Source: JAGQTE01 sp964648005
Lineage (GTDB): Bacteria; Actinomycetota; Acidimicrobiia; Acidimicrobiales; Acidimicrobilacustridaceae
DNA length: 12,970 nucleotides
Assembly (NCBI GenBank): GCA_964648005.1
Contig: CAZYKR010000114.1
Location: 1 to 12,970 of the forward strand
Reading direction: 5' to 3'
A program made the position numbers and the translations under genes. This document shows, in pieces, positions 1 through 6,685 of the stretch (positions are counted from its first letter, which is position 1; every line of letters begins with the position of its first letter). A model generated the notes under the pieces. That model saw only the letters and a program-made list of their open reading frames with translations, was not told where the DNA came from and searched no databases.

Positions 1-2
1 CC

Positions 3-278
3 GTGTTCCGCAATTCGATCCTGCAGCTGACCGTGCCCGACCGGTTGCGCGGACGGCTGTCGGCGGTGCACATCGCCGTCGTGACCGGTGGGCCTCGCCT
101 CGGTGATGTCGAGGCCGGCGTCGTGGCGGCGCTGACGTCACCGGTCACGTCCGTCGTGACCGGGGGGTTGGCCTGCATGGCGGGCGTCGGCATCGTGGCG
201 AAGCTCATGCCGGCGATGGGGGCGTGGCGGCTGTCGCGTCACGGCGTCGTCGACGCCGACGCCGCGACCGTCGACTGA
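3..278 (+). CDS. MFS transporter, C-terminal fragment (EntS/MFS_3-like exporter)
   Basis: Only the last 91 residues are present; the gene enters from the left edge, so the GTG at position 3 is read as an internal valine, not a start. The visible part starts with RNSILQLTVPDRLRGRLSA, then GGPRLGDVEAG, then one hydrophobic helix (about residues 44-68) and a short polar tail. The RGR-S-A loop followed by GP-LGD-EAG is the usual C-terminal part of EntS-like major facilitator exporters (pfam MFS_3 group), inner-membrane proton-driven efflux proteins; some members export siderophores, but the substrate cannot be told here. The last 74 bp overlap, in antiparallel orientation, the 3' end of the large membrane-protein gene. 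The family call is firm; the specific function is not. Confidence 0.8.
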   Translation: MFRNSILQLTVPDRLRGRLSAVHIAVVTGGPRLGDVEAGVVAALTSPVTSVVTGGLACMAGVGIVAKLMPAMGAWRLSRHGVVDADAATVD

Positions 279-2556
279 GCAGGACGACGCCCCCGATCGC
301 GGCGAGGTCGACCGCGACGAAGATGGCGAAGGGGACGAACTGGCCACTGACGGCATCGGCGCACGCTTCGGGCTGGTCGCCCCCGACCCAGGCGACGACG
401 CTCGGACACCTGACGTACGGCCCGATGCCCCTCGCGGTGAAGACCTCCGACCCGGCGGGAGCGGCGGCCGGGTTGACCGGCATGCGAATGCTGGTGAACG
501 GGATGGCGATCGTGGTGCCGACCAGTCCGAACAGCACGCACACGATCGCCGGGATGACGATGAAGCGCAGCGCTCGTCGACTCCCGGCGTGCCGTTCGGG
601 ACGGCCTCGAGCATGCGCGTCAATCGTGGCACGCAGCTGCTCGGCGCCGCGGGCCCACCGGGGCGCGGTGACGAGGGAGAACGTCTCGCCCTCCCAGGTG
701 GTGATCACCACCTCGCGAGCGGCGACGCCGAGGGCGCCCGGCGTGACGGCCCGGTTCGGGACGACGTCGCTCCACGGCCAGAATCGGGTGCCCCACATCC
801 ACACGTCGGTGATCCCACGCTCGCTGATCAGCACCGCCGACCGGTCGTAACGACGCACGGCGACCAGGAACAGCGCGACCCCGCATCCGACACCGACCAC
901 GACACCGACGAGATTGCGCGACAAGGGGCCGAGGGCGGCGACGCCGACGCCGAGCGCTCCGACGGCGACGAACGGCCATGGCCGTGGCCGTGGGACAAGG
1001 ATGGGTACAGGGCGTGTCGCCGCCAGGCGCGTTTCGCCGGCGCCGGCGTTGGCTTCGGGGGGGGGGGGGGCGCTGAGCGGGGACGGGGTGGCTAACCCGT
1101 GGGGGGCGAGCGCTCGCCGCCACCGCTGCTCCAGGGCGACGTGCAACACCTCGATGCCGATGAACACGACGGCAGCGCCGAGGACGACGATGCCGCCTGG
1201 TTGGCGCACCGCGAGGATGACGGCTGCGACGGCGGCCACGGCACCCACCAGGGAGCGCCGCACCACGGCGAGGCCCCACGCCAGCGGCGTCCCGGTCACG
1301 CTGCGGCCGAACGACGCGATGGCGACGCCGCACGTGTGCACCCCTTCCGTCGGCGACGATGCAGCCCGGCGCAGCGCCACGGCGGCGCCGACGACGACGA
1401 TCGCGGCTCCCGCCAATGCGCCCCACGCGAGAATGATGAGCCCTGCGACGAGCAGCGTGGACCTCAGCGGCGGCCCGACCGCCGCAGCGAGCATCGATGT
1501 GCCCAGGACCGCCGCGATGACGCCCGCGCCGCCGCCGATCACGCGGCGGCGACGCGCCGCGAGCCAGGGTTCGGCATCGGCCAGGGCGTCGGCGTAGATG
1601 GCCGACGCCGTGGTGGCGCCGATCCGTCGTAGCTGCGCCAGGACATCGGCGGCGGCGTCGACGTTACGGGCGCTGTGTGCGACGGCAGCCGACCAGTCGC
1701 CGAGCAGCAGGGCGTCGACGATGGCGCGTCGGTCCTCGTGCTGTGCGACGAGGTGGGTCGGCACCGCCGCCTCGACGTCGGGGCAGGCGACCACCGGTAC
1801 CGACGTCGACGGCTGGTCGGCATCGGTCGTCGGGACGTCCGGTCGTCGTTCCAGAGGCACCAGTTGCGGTCGTTGCCACATGCGCCAGAAGTCCGCCGTC
1901 GTGAGCGCGACGAGGACGGTGAAGAGCACGAGGCACACGACGAGGGCGACACCGGTCGGTCGTCCGGTGGCGCCAGCGGCAACCGCAGCCACGACGAGTC
2001 CCACGAGCAGAGTCGTGGCGATGACGGCGACGAGCACACCGCTCCCCGAGACGTCGACCTGGTGGTAGAGCGCGTCGTCGTAGAGGCTGCGCACCAGCCG
2101 GCGGTCTCGACCGTGCAGACCGACTCGGTCGAGGGCCGCCCGTTCGAACCCGCGGATCGTCACCAGCCGAGCCGAACGCCAGACGGTCGCGGCAACGATC
2201 GCCGCCCACCACACCACGCTGAGCTTGTCGGCGACCGATGGCATCGTCAGGCGCGTCATGGCGACGACGATCACCAGGACGGCGGCGAGCCCGGTGGCGA
2301 TCGCCGACCACGCGACGGAGCGGCGGTCGAGCACCAAGAGCTCGGGATGCGCGTCGATCAGCTCGAGCAGCCGGGCGTGGTCGTCGTAGCCTTGCTCGGT
2401 CAGGGCGTCGACGGCGCAAGAACGCGCCGGAGCTCCGGGCGCGATCGCGGAGTAGCGGCGACTGCCCACCGCTGGGCGACCGGCGCGCATGGCTTCGGCG
2501 ACGGCCTCGCCGGCGGCCACCTCGACCGGGTCTTGTGTGCCCTCGCTCCCCACCAC
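205..2556 (-). CDS. Large multi-pass membrane protein of unknown function
   Basis: This 783-residue protein matches no family I recognise. Hydrophobic segments suggest about 11-12 membrane helices, at roughly residues 80-100, 112-127, 172-195, 203-221, 340-360, 367-395, 436-450, 455-475, 527-541, 548-566, 663-685 and 741-760. A soluble stretch at about 230-335 holds an Ala-rich helical region. Residues 567-650 (RRYDRSAVLISERGITDV, then WPWSDV, then WEGETFSL) resemble the short PH-like beta domains of actinobacterial membrane proteins; this is an inference from pattern. The C-terminus has an Arg-rich tail (762-772) encoded inside the overlap with the MFS gene. A run of 14 C encodes P497-P500. 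The start is GTG at 2556, 22 nt after the WS/DGAT stop, with a TACGCT box 6 nt upstream and no Shine-Dalgarno; GTG at 2553 is an alternative. The ORF is far longer than its shadows and has clear hydrophobic periodicity, so it is real. Confidence 0.8.
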   Translation of the reverse strand: MVGSEGTQDPVEVAAGEAVAEAMRAGRPAVGSRRYSAIAPGAPARSCAVDALTEQGYDDHARLLELIDAHPELLVLDRRSVAWSAIATGLAAVLVIVVAMTRLTMPSVADKLSVVWWAAIVAATVWRSARLVTIRGFERAALDRVGLHGRDRRLVRSLYDDALYHQVDVSGSGVLVAVIATTLLVGLVVAAVAAGATGRPTGVALVVCLVLFTVLVALTTADFWRMWQRPQLVPLERRPDVPTTDADQPSTSVPVVACPDVEAAVPTHLVAQHEDRRAIVDALLLGDWSAAVAHSARNVDAAADVLAQLRRIGATTASAIYADALADAEPWLAARRRRVIGGGAGVIAAVLGTSMLAAAVGPPLRSTLLVAGLIILAWGALAGAAIVVVGAAVALRRAASSPTEGVHTCGVAIASFGRSVTGTPLAWGLAVVRRSLVGAVAAVAAVILAVRQPGGIVVLGAAVVFIGIEVLHVALEQRWRRALAPHGLATPSPLSAPPPPEANAGAGETRLAATRPVPILVPRPRPWPFVAVGALGVGVAALGPLSRNLVGVVVGVGCGVALFLVAVRRYDRSAVLISERGITDVWMWGTRFWPWSDVVPNRAVTPGALGVAAREVVITTWEGETFSLVTAPRWARGAEQLRATIDAHARGRPERHAGSRRALRFIVIPAIVCVLFGLVGTTIAIPFTSIRMPVNPAAAPAGSEVFTARGIGPYVRCPSVVAWVGGDQPEACADAVSGQFVPFAIFVAVDLAAIGGVVLLSRRSRRRRRRRRDATAATPPSPA
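1057..1070. repeat. G14/C14 homopolymer tract inside a coding sequence
   Basis: Fourteen consecutive G on the + strand (C on the coding strand) lie within the large membrane-protein gene. As written the tract keeps the frame: two C finish an Ala codon and twelve C make four Pro codons. A one-base gain would move translation into a frame that stays open for about 145 more codons to a stop at 620-622. Such tracts slip during replication and are also error-prone in sequencing and assembly. Confidence 0.95.
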
Positions 2557-2562
2557 CGGGCA

Positions 2563-2568
2563 AGCGTA
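2563..2568 (-). promoter_or_regulatory. Candidate -10 box (TACGCT) for a leaderless start
   Basis: On the minus strand TACGCT lies 6 nt before the GTG start at 2556, inside the 22-nt gap after the WS/DGAT stop. TANNNT at this distance fits an actinobacterial promoter that starts transcription at or next to the start codon. No Shine-Dalgarno is visible before this GTG, which supports the reading. No convincing -35 was seen. It may add to read-through from upstream. Confidence 0.4.
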
Positions 2569-2578
2569 GGCAGTGGCG

Positions 2579-3985
2579 TCAGCCGACCTTGCAGATCTCG
2601 ACGAAGCTCTCGCGCAGGCAGGCGGTGAACAGCGCCGGGTCCGTGACGGCAGCCGGGTCGACGTTGATGCCGATGTGGCAGGTGGCTTCGTGGCTCAGCA
2701 GCGTGACGTTGGCGGCCGAGCCGGTCATGGGGGCAAGGGCTACCTGCGCCTCGACCTTGGCGCCGGCGACGTACACCGGCACGGGTGCACCGGGCACGTT
2801 CGACGTGATGAAGTCGATGCCCTTGAGCATCGAGCCGAACACGGCGGTCGTCGCCGTCGTCGGCAGGCGGTTCAGGATGGCGGCGACGGCATCGGTCAGC
2901 GCCAGCGCCGGTTCGGCCCGCTGGTGGGCGACGAGCTTGCGGATGGCGTCCATGCGTTGGAGCGGGTCGACGATGCCGACCGGGACGGCGAAGCGGGCCG
3001 GGACGAAGGCGTTGCCGGCGGTGCGGGCGTTGGCCTCGGTGCGCACGTTGATGGGCATCGTCATGCGCAGCGCGTCGACCTCCACGCCGTGCTCGGCGTG
3101 GTAGCGGCGCAGCCCGCCCGCCACGCCCGCCACGAACGCATCGTTGAGCCGGCCGGCGACGACCCGCGACGGCGCCTTGAGCTCGTTCAGCGGGATGGCG
3201 ATGGTGTCGAAGCGCACGCTGAGGCTGCGGTCGCGCATCAGCGGGCTGAGTGGCTCGGTCACCGGGGCGACCAGGCGACCGAGCGATGCGGCGGTCTGGA
3301 GGCTCTCGTCGATGACGCCGATCGGGTCGCTGACGAGCTTGCCCGCCGACGTCGCGGCGCTGTGCACCATGCCGCGCAGACGCCCGGCCTGGCGCCCCGC
3401 CTCGTAGCCCATGGCGTCGACGATGCGGCGGCGTTCGGTGACCGGCTCGGGCTCGGGTGCCGGCGGCATCGGCTTCTCGGCGGCGGGGGAGCGTTCGAGG
3501 TCGAGCATCTCCATCTGCAGCCGGACGCCGCCCACGCCGTCGGTGATGGCGTGGTGGACCTTGCCGATGATGGCGGCGCGGTCGCCCTCGAGGCCCTCGA
3601 CGACGGTCATCTCCCACAGCGGCCGGGCGCGGTCGAAGCCCTGCATGGCGATGGGCGCCGCCAGGTCGAACACCTCGCGCTCGGTGCCGTCACCGATCAC
3701 CTTCATCCAGCGCAGGTGGTAGTCGAGGTCGAAGTTGGGATCGACCTCCCACCGCGGTGGCGCGATCGAGTACGGGTGGCCCAGCACGCGCTGGCGCAAG
3801 CGGGGGACGACGCGGCTGGCGCGCTCCATCACCCGCTCGAAGCGCTCGCGGTCGGGGGTGCGATCGAGGATCGACACCCACACGATCGTGGAGCGCAGCT
3901 GCGGATCCTTCTCGATCGACCACATGAGCGCGTCGGCGTCGCTCATGCGCGGCTCGTACTGAAACTCGGTGGTCTCGAGGTCCAT
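2579..3985 (-). CDS. Wax ester synthase/diacylglycerol acyltransferase (WS/DGAT family)
   Basis: This enzyme family transfers the acyl group of an acyl-CoA to diacylglycerol or a fatty alcohol, making triacylglycerol or wax ester storage lipid at the inner membrane face. The 468-residue length is normal for the family. The catalytic HHxxxDG motif is intact as HHAITDG at 144-150. Other family marks are MSDADALMW at 14-22, RPLWE at 121-125, P-NVR at 311-315, the LNDAFVAG segment at 280-287 and SNVPGAPVPVY at 395-405. The start is ATG 3985; M14 is an alternative because many relatives begin near MSDA. A TACCCT box lies 8 nt before ATG 3985 and no Shine-Dalgarno is seen, favouring 3985 as a leaderless start. 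The gene lies 21 nt after the VanW gene and 22 nt before the large membrane protein, all on the same strand. Whether it makes triacylglycerol or wax cannot be read from sequence. Confidence 0.95.
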   Translation of the reverse strand: MDLETTEFQYEPRMSDADALMWSIEKDPQLRSTIVWVSILDRTPDRERFERVMERASRVVPRLRQRVLGHPYSIAPPRWEVDPNFDLDYHLRWMKVIGDGTEREVFDLAAPIAMQGFDRARPLWEMTVVEGLEGDRAAIIGKVHHAITDGVGGVRLQMEMLDLERSPAAEKPMPPAPEPEPVTERRRIVDAMGYEAGRQAGRLRGMVHSAATSAGKLVSDPIGVIDESLQTAASLGRLVAPVTEPLSPLMRDRSLSVRFDTIAIPLNELKAPSRVVAGRLNDAFVAGVAGGLRRYHAEHGVEVDALRMTMPINVRTEANARTAGNAFVPARFAVPVGIVDPLQRMDAIRKLVAHQRAEPALALTDAVAAILNRLPTTATTAVFGSMLKGIDFITSNVPGAPVPVYVAGAKVEAQVALAPMTGSAANVTLLSHEATCHIGINVDPAAVTDPALFTACLRESFVEICKVG

Positions 3986-3993
3986 GGGCGCCG

Positions 3994-3999
3994 AGGGTA
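3994..3999 (-). promoter_or_regulatory. Candidate -10 box (TACCCT) for the acyltransferase gene
   Basis: On the minus strand the sequence GGTACCCT is followed after 8 nt by the ATG at 3985. It falls in the 21-nt gap after the VanW stop. The GGTACCnT core matches the box before the small gene at 8267, so the two support each other. No -35 was recognised. Confidence 0.45.
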
Positions 4000-4006
4000 C
4001 CGGTCC

Positions 4007-5650
4007 TCAGCAGGTGACGCCCTCGGAGGGTTGGTAGAGGGCGTAGAAGTCGTCGGTCGAGGTCTCGTTGTTGCCGAGCAGGGTCCGCTCCCGCACGGTG
4101 CGGACCCGAGTGCACGCACCGTCAGGCGACTCGGATTGGCTCTTGACCGTGCCCGCCATCCACGGGGTGCCGTAGAGCGTGACCGTGATGGAGGTGTCGT
4201 CGTAGGTCGGCCAGATCAGCACGCCGGTCGGCGTGTTGTTGTGGATCTTCAGGTCGGGGCCGCCCCACGAGATCGTCGACTCGACGCCGTAGGGGTAGCG
4301 ATCGATGTAGATGCTGTGCGACTGGTACTCGGGTATGTCGAGGCCGCCGTAGAACGCGGCGTTGAACAGCGTCACGGCGAACTGGCTGACCCCACCGCCG
4401 ACGTCCTCTGCGAACTCGCCGTCCACGATCACCGGCGCCTCGACGAAGCCGCGCTCCTTGGTGCGTTGGCCGACCGTGTCGTTGGCGCTCATCGTCTCGT
4501 CGGGGAGGATGACCGTGCCCCGGATCAGGTCGGCGAAGCGGTGGATGTTCTCCACGCGTGGCGCGCAGCACGGGTGCTGCGTGGTGAACGTGGCGATGGG
4601 CGTCGTGATGCCGAGCTGCTCGGCCCAGGCCCGGTCGTGATCGGGTGCCACCGATGCCAGGGTCAGGTCGACCCGATCGTCGCCCGCTTCCAGGGCGCCG
4701 ACGATGCCCTGCAGCGACTCTGGCGTGCAGCACTCGGTGCCGGCGACGCCGTCGACGATCACCACCTTGCCCTCGGGGTCGACCTCGAAGCGCAGCTGCT
4801 GGGGGGCAACCCCGACCGTGCCGAGCACGCCGGTGATGTCGTCGCGGGCGGCGACGGGATCGATGGTCACCTCGAGCTCGCCACCGACGATCGCCGGCTT
4901 GAACCATGATCGAACCATGTCGGCGTCGAAGCGGCCGGACTTGTTGTCGACGTAGATGCCGAGCGGTTGGTCGGCCAACGCGTTCGCTTCGGCGGCCAGC
5001 TCGGCGGCCCGGGTCTCGGACACGTCGGGTGGTAGGGGCACGGTGGTGGCGGCGATCGTGATCGTGCGCTCGCCGCGCCGGGCGGCATCGAGCGCCTGCT
5101 GCGCCACGGCGTCCGTGTCGAGCGTGGCGCCGTCGGCACCGGCCACCACGGTGATGGCGTCGGCGCCTGCTGCCAGGGTCGGCTCGGTCGGGTCGCGGTG
5201 GTTCGCCTGCTCGGCCTCGGCGAGCGCGGTGGTGGCCTGTGCCGTGTCCTGCTCGAACGCCAGGGCAACCTCGCGGTGCCCCAGCGGTGAGCGCAGCCAC
5301 GACCACAGCTCCGCCAGCCAGCCGTCGTCCCGGCCTTCGGACTGCGCGGCGGCGGCGACCGCCTCCTCGTCGAGGGTGACACCGAGGTCACCGAGCGTCG
5401 TCTCGAACGGTCCGGCGGGCGTCTCGACGGTGACGGGCACCGCCGCCCACGCCTCGGCTGTGTCGTGGACTGCATCCTGCAGCTCGGCGTCGGTGGCTCC
5501 GCCGATCAGGGTCCCGTCGAGGGCGACGTTGCGGGCGACCGTGCCGTCGTGGCGCGCCTGATCGATGGCGAAACCGGCGACGACCAGCACGAGGACTGCG
5601 GCGCAGGCGATGAGGGCGATGACGCGCCGTCGGCGTGATCGGGGACGCAC
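4007..5650 (-). CDS. VanW-domain envelope protein with N-terminal membrane anchor
   Basis: This 547-residue protein has a basic N-terminus (RPRSRRRR) followed by one hydrophobic segment at about 9-28, a signal anchor or signal peptide that sends the rest outside the membrane. Residues about 40-330 form two or more alpha/beta modules of the sort annotated as peptidoglycan-binding in VanW/YoaR proteins. The VanW domain covers about 353-495, with R-ENIHRFADLIRGTVILP, then N390, then G-RT-ERGF, then the glycine-rich DVGGGVSQFAVTLFNAAF (416-433) and HNNTPTG. VanW proteins occur next to vancomycin-resistance genes and widely in Actinomycetota, but their reaction is not established. Adjacent cysteine pairs (C307-C308 and C361-C362) plus C513 and the terminal C547 could form disulfides outside the cell. 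The start is GTG 5650, before the basic/hydrophobic leader. It is the first gene of the minus-strand run leading to the acyltransferase. Confidence 0.9.
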   Translation of the reverse strand: MRPRSRRRRVIALIACAAVLVLVVAGFAIDQARHDGTVARNVALDGTLIGGATDAELQDAVHDTAEAWAAVPVTVETPAGPFETTLGDLGVTLDEEAVAAAAQSEGRDDGWLAELWSWLRSPLGHREVALAFEQDTAQATTALAEAEQANHRDPTEPTLAAGADAITVVAGADGATLDTDAVAQQALDAARRGERTITIAATTVPLPPDVSETRAAELAAEANALADQPLGIYVDNKSGRFDADMVRSWFKPAIVGGELEVTIDPVAARDDITGVLGTVGVAPQQLRFEVDPEGKVVIVDGVAGTECCTPESLQGIVGALEAGDDRVDLTLASVAPDHDRAWAEQLGITTPIATFTTQHPCCAPRVENIHRFADLIRGTVILPDETMSANDTVGQRTKERGFVEAPVIVDGEFAEDVGGGVSQFAVTLFNAAFYGGLDIPEYQSHSIYIDRYPYGVESTISWGGPDLKIHNNTPTGVLIWPTYDDTSITVTLYGTPWMAGTVKSQSESPDGACTRVRTVRERTLLGNNETSTDDFYALYQPSEGVTC

Positions 5651-5657
5651 GTCGTCT

Positions 5658-5663
5658 AGTTCA
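5658..5663 (-). promoter_or_regulatory. Weak candidate -10 box (TGAACT) before the VanW gene
   Basis: TGAACT on the minus strand lies 7 nt before GTG 5650, the same spacing as the other leaderless candidates. It departs from TANNNT at the second base, so it is weak. No clear Shine-Dalgarno precedes this GTG. Confidence 0.2.
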
Positions 5664-5729
5664 CCAGCCTCGGCGCCCTCGGTGGTGGCACCCTGCCACG
5701 CGGAGTTCCGGCCCCGGCGTCCGCACCGG

Positions 5730-5735
5730 TAGCCT
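5730..5735 (+). promoter_or_regulatory. Candidate -10 box (TAGCCT) for the dehydrogenase-hydratase-nucS run
   Basis: GGTAGCCT lies in the 122-bp divergent gap. A transcription start about 7 nt after the box would give a leader of roughly 30 nt carrying the Shine-Dalgarno at 5758-5765. It is the best TANNNT match between the two divergent genes on this strand. TTCCGG at 5706-5711 is a poor -35 candidate. Confidence 0.4.
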
Positions 5736-5757
5736 TCCGCCGATCCTGTGGTCGAAC

Positions 5758-5765
5758 AAGGGGGA
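5758..5765 (+). promoter_or_regulatory. Shine-Dalgarno that fixes the dehydrogenase start
   Basis: AAGGGGGA ends 7 nt before ATG 5773. The reading frame is open further upstream to 5635, but only the ATG at 5773 has a ribosome binding site and directly precedes the conserved short-chain dehydrogenase N-terminus, so the upstream extension is not coding. Confidence 0.8.
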
Positions 5766-5772
5766 CCGAACC

Positions 5773-6675
5773 ATGGCAGGTCTGTGTGAGGGGCGCGTCT
5801 GCATCGTGACCGGCGCCGGGCGCGGCATCGGGCGAGAGCACTCGCTGATGCTGGCGGAGCACGGCGCCAAGGTCGTCGTGAACGACCTCGGCGGGTCCAT
5901 GTCGGGCGAAGGCTCCGAGGCCGGCCCCGCCCAGGAGGTGGCCGACGAGATCGTCGCCGCCGGTGGGGAGGCGGTCGCCAACACCGACGACATCTCGACG
6001 TGGGCGGGCGCCGAGCGTCTGGTCGCTCAGGCGGTCGACACCTTCGGCAAGCTCGACGTGCTGGTCAACAACGCCGGCATCCTGCGCGACAAGATGCTCG
6101 TCAACATGTCCGAGGCCGAGTGGGACGCCGTGATCCAGGTGCACCTCAAGGGCACTGCCGGACCGTCGCACTTCGCCGCCGCCCATTGGCGGGAGCGCTC
6201 CAAGGCCGGCGAGGACGTGTCGGCGCGCATCATCAACACGTCGTCGCCGTCGGGCATCTACGGCAACGTCGGCCAGACGAACTACGGCGCTGCCAAGGCC
6301 GGCATCGCCGCCTTCACGATCATCGCCGCCAAGGAGTTGGCGCGCTACGGCGTCACCGTGAACGCCATCGCTCCTGCTGCGCTGACCCGCATGACCGAGA
6401 ACCTCGGCATGGGTGCAGCGCCGGAGGAGATCAAGGAGAAGATGTCGCCACGCTGGATCGCGCCGATCATCACGTGGCTCGCCTCGGAGGAGTCCGCCGG
6501 GGTCACCGGTCGGGTGTTCGACGTCACCGGCATGCGCCTCGGCATCGCCGAGAGCTGGCACATCGGTCCCAGCACCGAGCCGGTCGACGACCCGACCCGC
6601 ATGGGCCCGCTCGTCGAAGAGCTGCTCGCCACCGCCCGCCCCAACGCCGACATGCGCGGCATGGACGAGGCCTGA
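5773..6675 (+). CDS. Short-chain dehydrogenase, multifunctional-enzyme-2 type (3-hydroxyacyl-CoA dehydrogenase)
   Basis: This 300-residue Rossmann-fold oxidoreductase has all classical SDR marks: TGAGRGIG at 13-20 for NAD binding, D38 in VVVNDLGG (preference for NAD), NNAG at 99-102, catalytic S158 in INTSSPSG, and Y171/K175 in NYGAAKAG. The stretch INTSSPSGIYGNVGQTNYG closely follows the dehydrogenase part of peroxisomal multifunctional enzyme type 2 (17-beta-HSD type 4), which oxidises (3R)-hydroxyacyl-CoA to 3-ketoacyl-CoA in beta-oxidation, including sterol side chains. The next gene, 10 bp downstream, encodes the hydratase 2 activity that makes the (3R)-hydroxyacyl-CoA, so the pair likely works together in the cytoplasm. 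The C-terminal part after residue 250 (GMRLGIAESWHIGP) fits that subfamily. The acyl chain (fatty acid, branched or steroid) cannot be told. The start was chosen from the ribosome binding site at 5758-5765. Confidence 0.93.
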   Translation: MAGLCEGRVCIVTGAGRGIGREHSLMLAEHGAKVVVNDLGGSMSGEGSEAGPAQEVADEIVAAGGEAVANTDDISTWAGAERLVAQAVDTFGKLDVLVNNAGILRDKMLVNMSEAEWDAVIQVHLKGTAGPSHFAAAHWRERSKAGEDVSARIINTSSPSGIYGNVGQTNYGAAKAGIAAFTIIAAKELARYGVTVNAIAPAALTRMTENLGMGAAPEEIKEKMSPRWIAPIITWLASEESAGVTGRVFDVTGMRLGIAESWHIGPSTEPVDDPTRMGPLVEELLATARPNADMRGMDEA

Positions 6676-6681
6676 GGAGGT
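6674..6681 (+). promoter_or_regulatory. Shine-Dalgarno overlapping the dehydrogenase stop codon
   Basis: GAGGAGGT starts within the TGA stop (6673-6675) of the dehydrogenase gene and ends 4 nt before ATG 6686 of the hydratase. This is a strong site and its position predicts that the two genes are co-translated from one mRNA. Confidence 0.8.
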
Positions 6682-6685
6682 CCTG

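Noticed and set aside
620..1426. 268-codon minus-strand frame overlapping the large membrane gene
   Set aside because: The product is extremely Arg/Pro-rich without hydrophobic pattern. It matters only as the frame reached after a one-base gain in the C14 tract.
2573..4909. 778-codon open frame on the + strand
   Set aside because: It is antisense to the WS/DGAT and VanW genes, whose minus-strand proteins carry intact family motifs. The + strand product is His/Asp/Arg/Gly-rich with no domain, as expected for a high-GC shadow frame.
5635..5772. Upstream extension of the dehydrogenase frame
   Set aside because: It would cover the divergent promoter region and add an Arg/Pro-rich leader unknown in the family; ATG 5773 has a proper Shine-Dalgarno.
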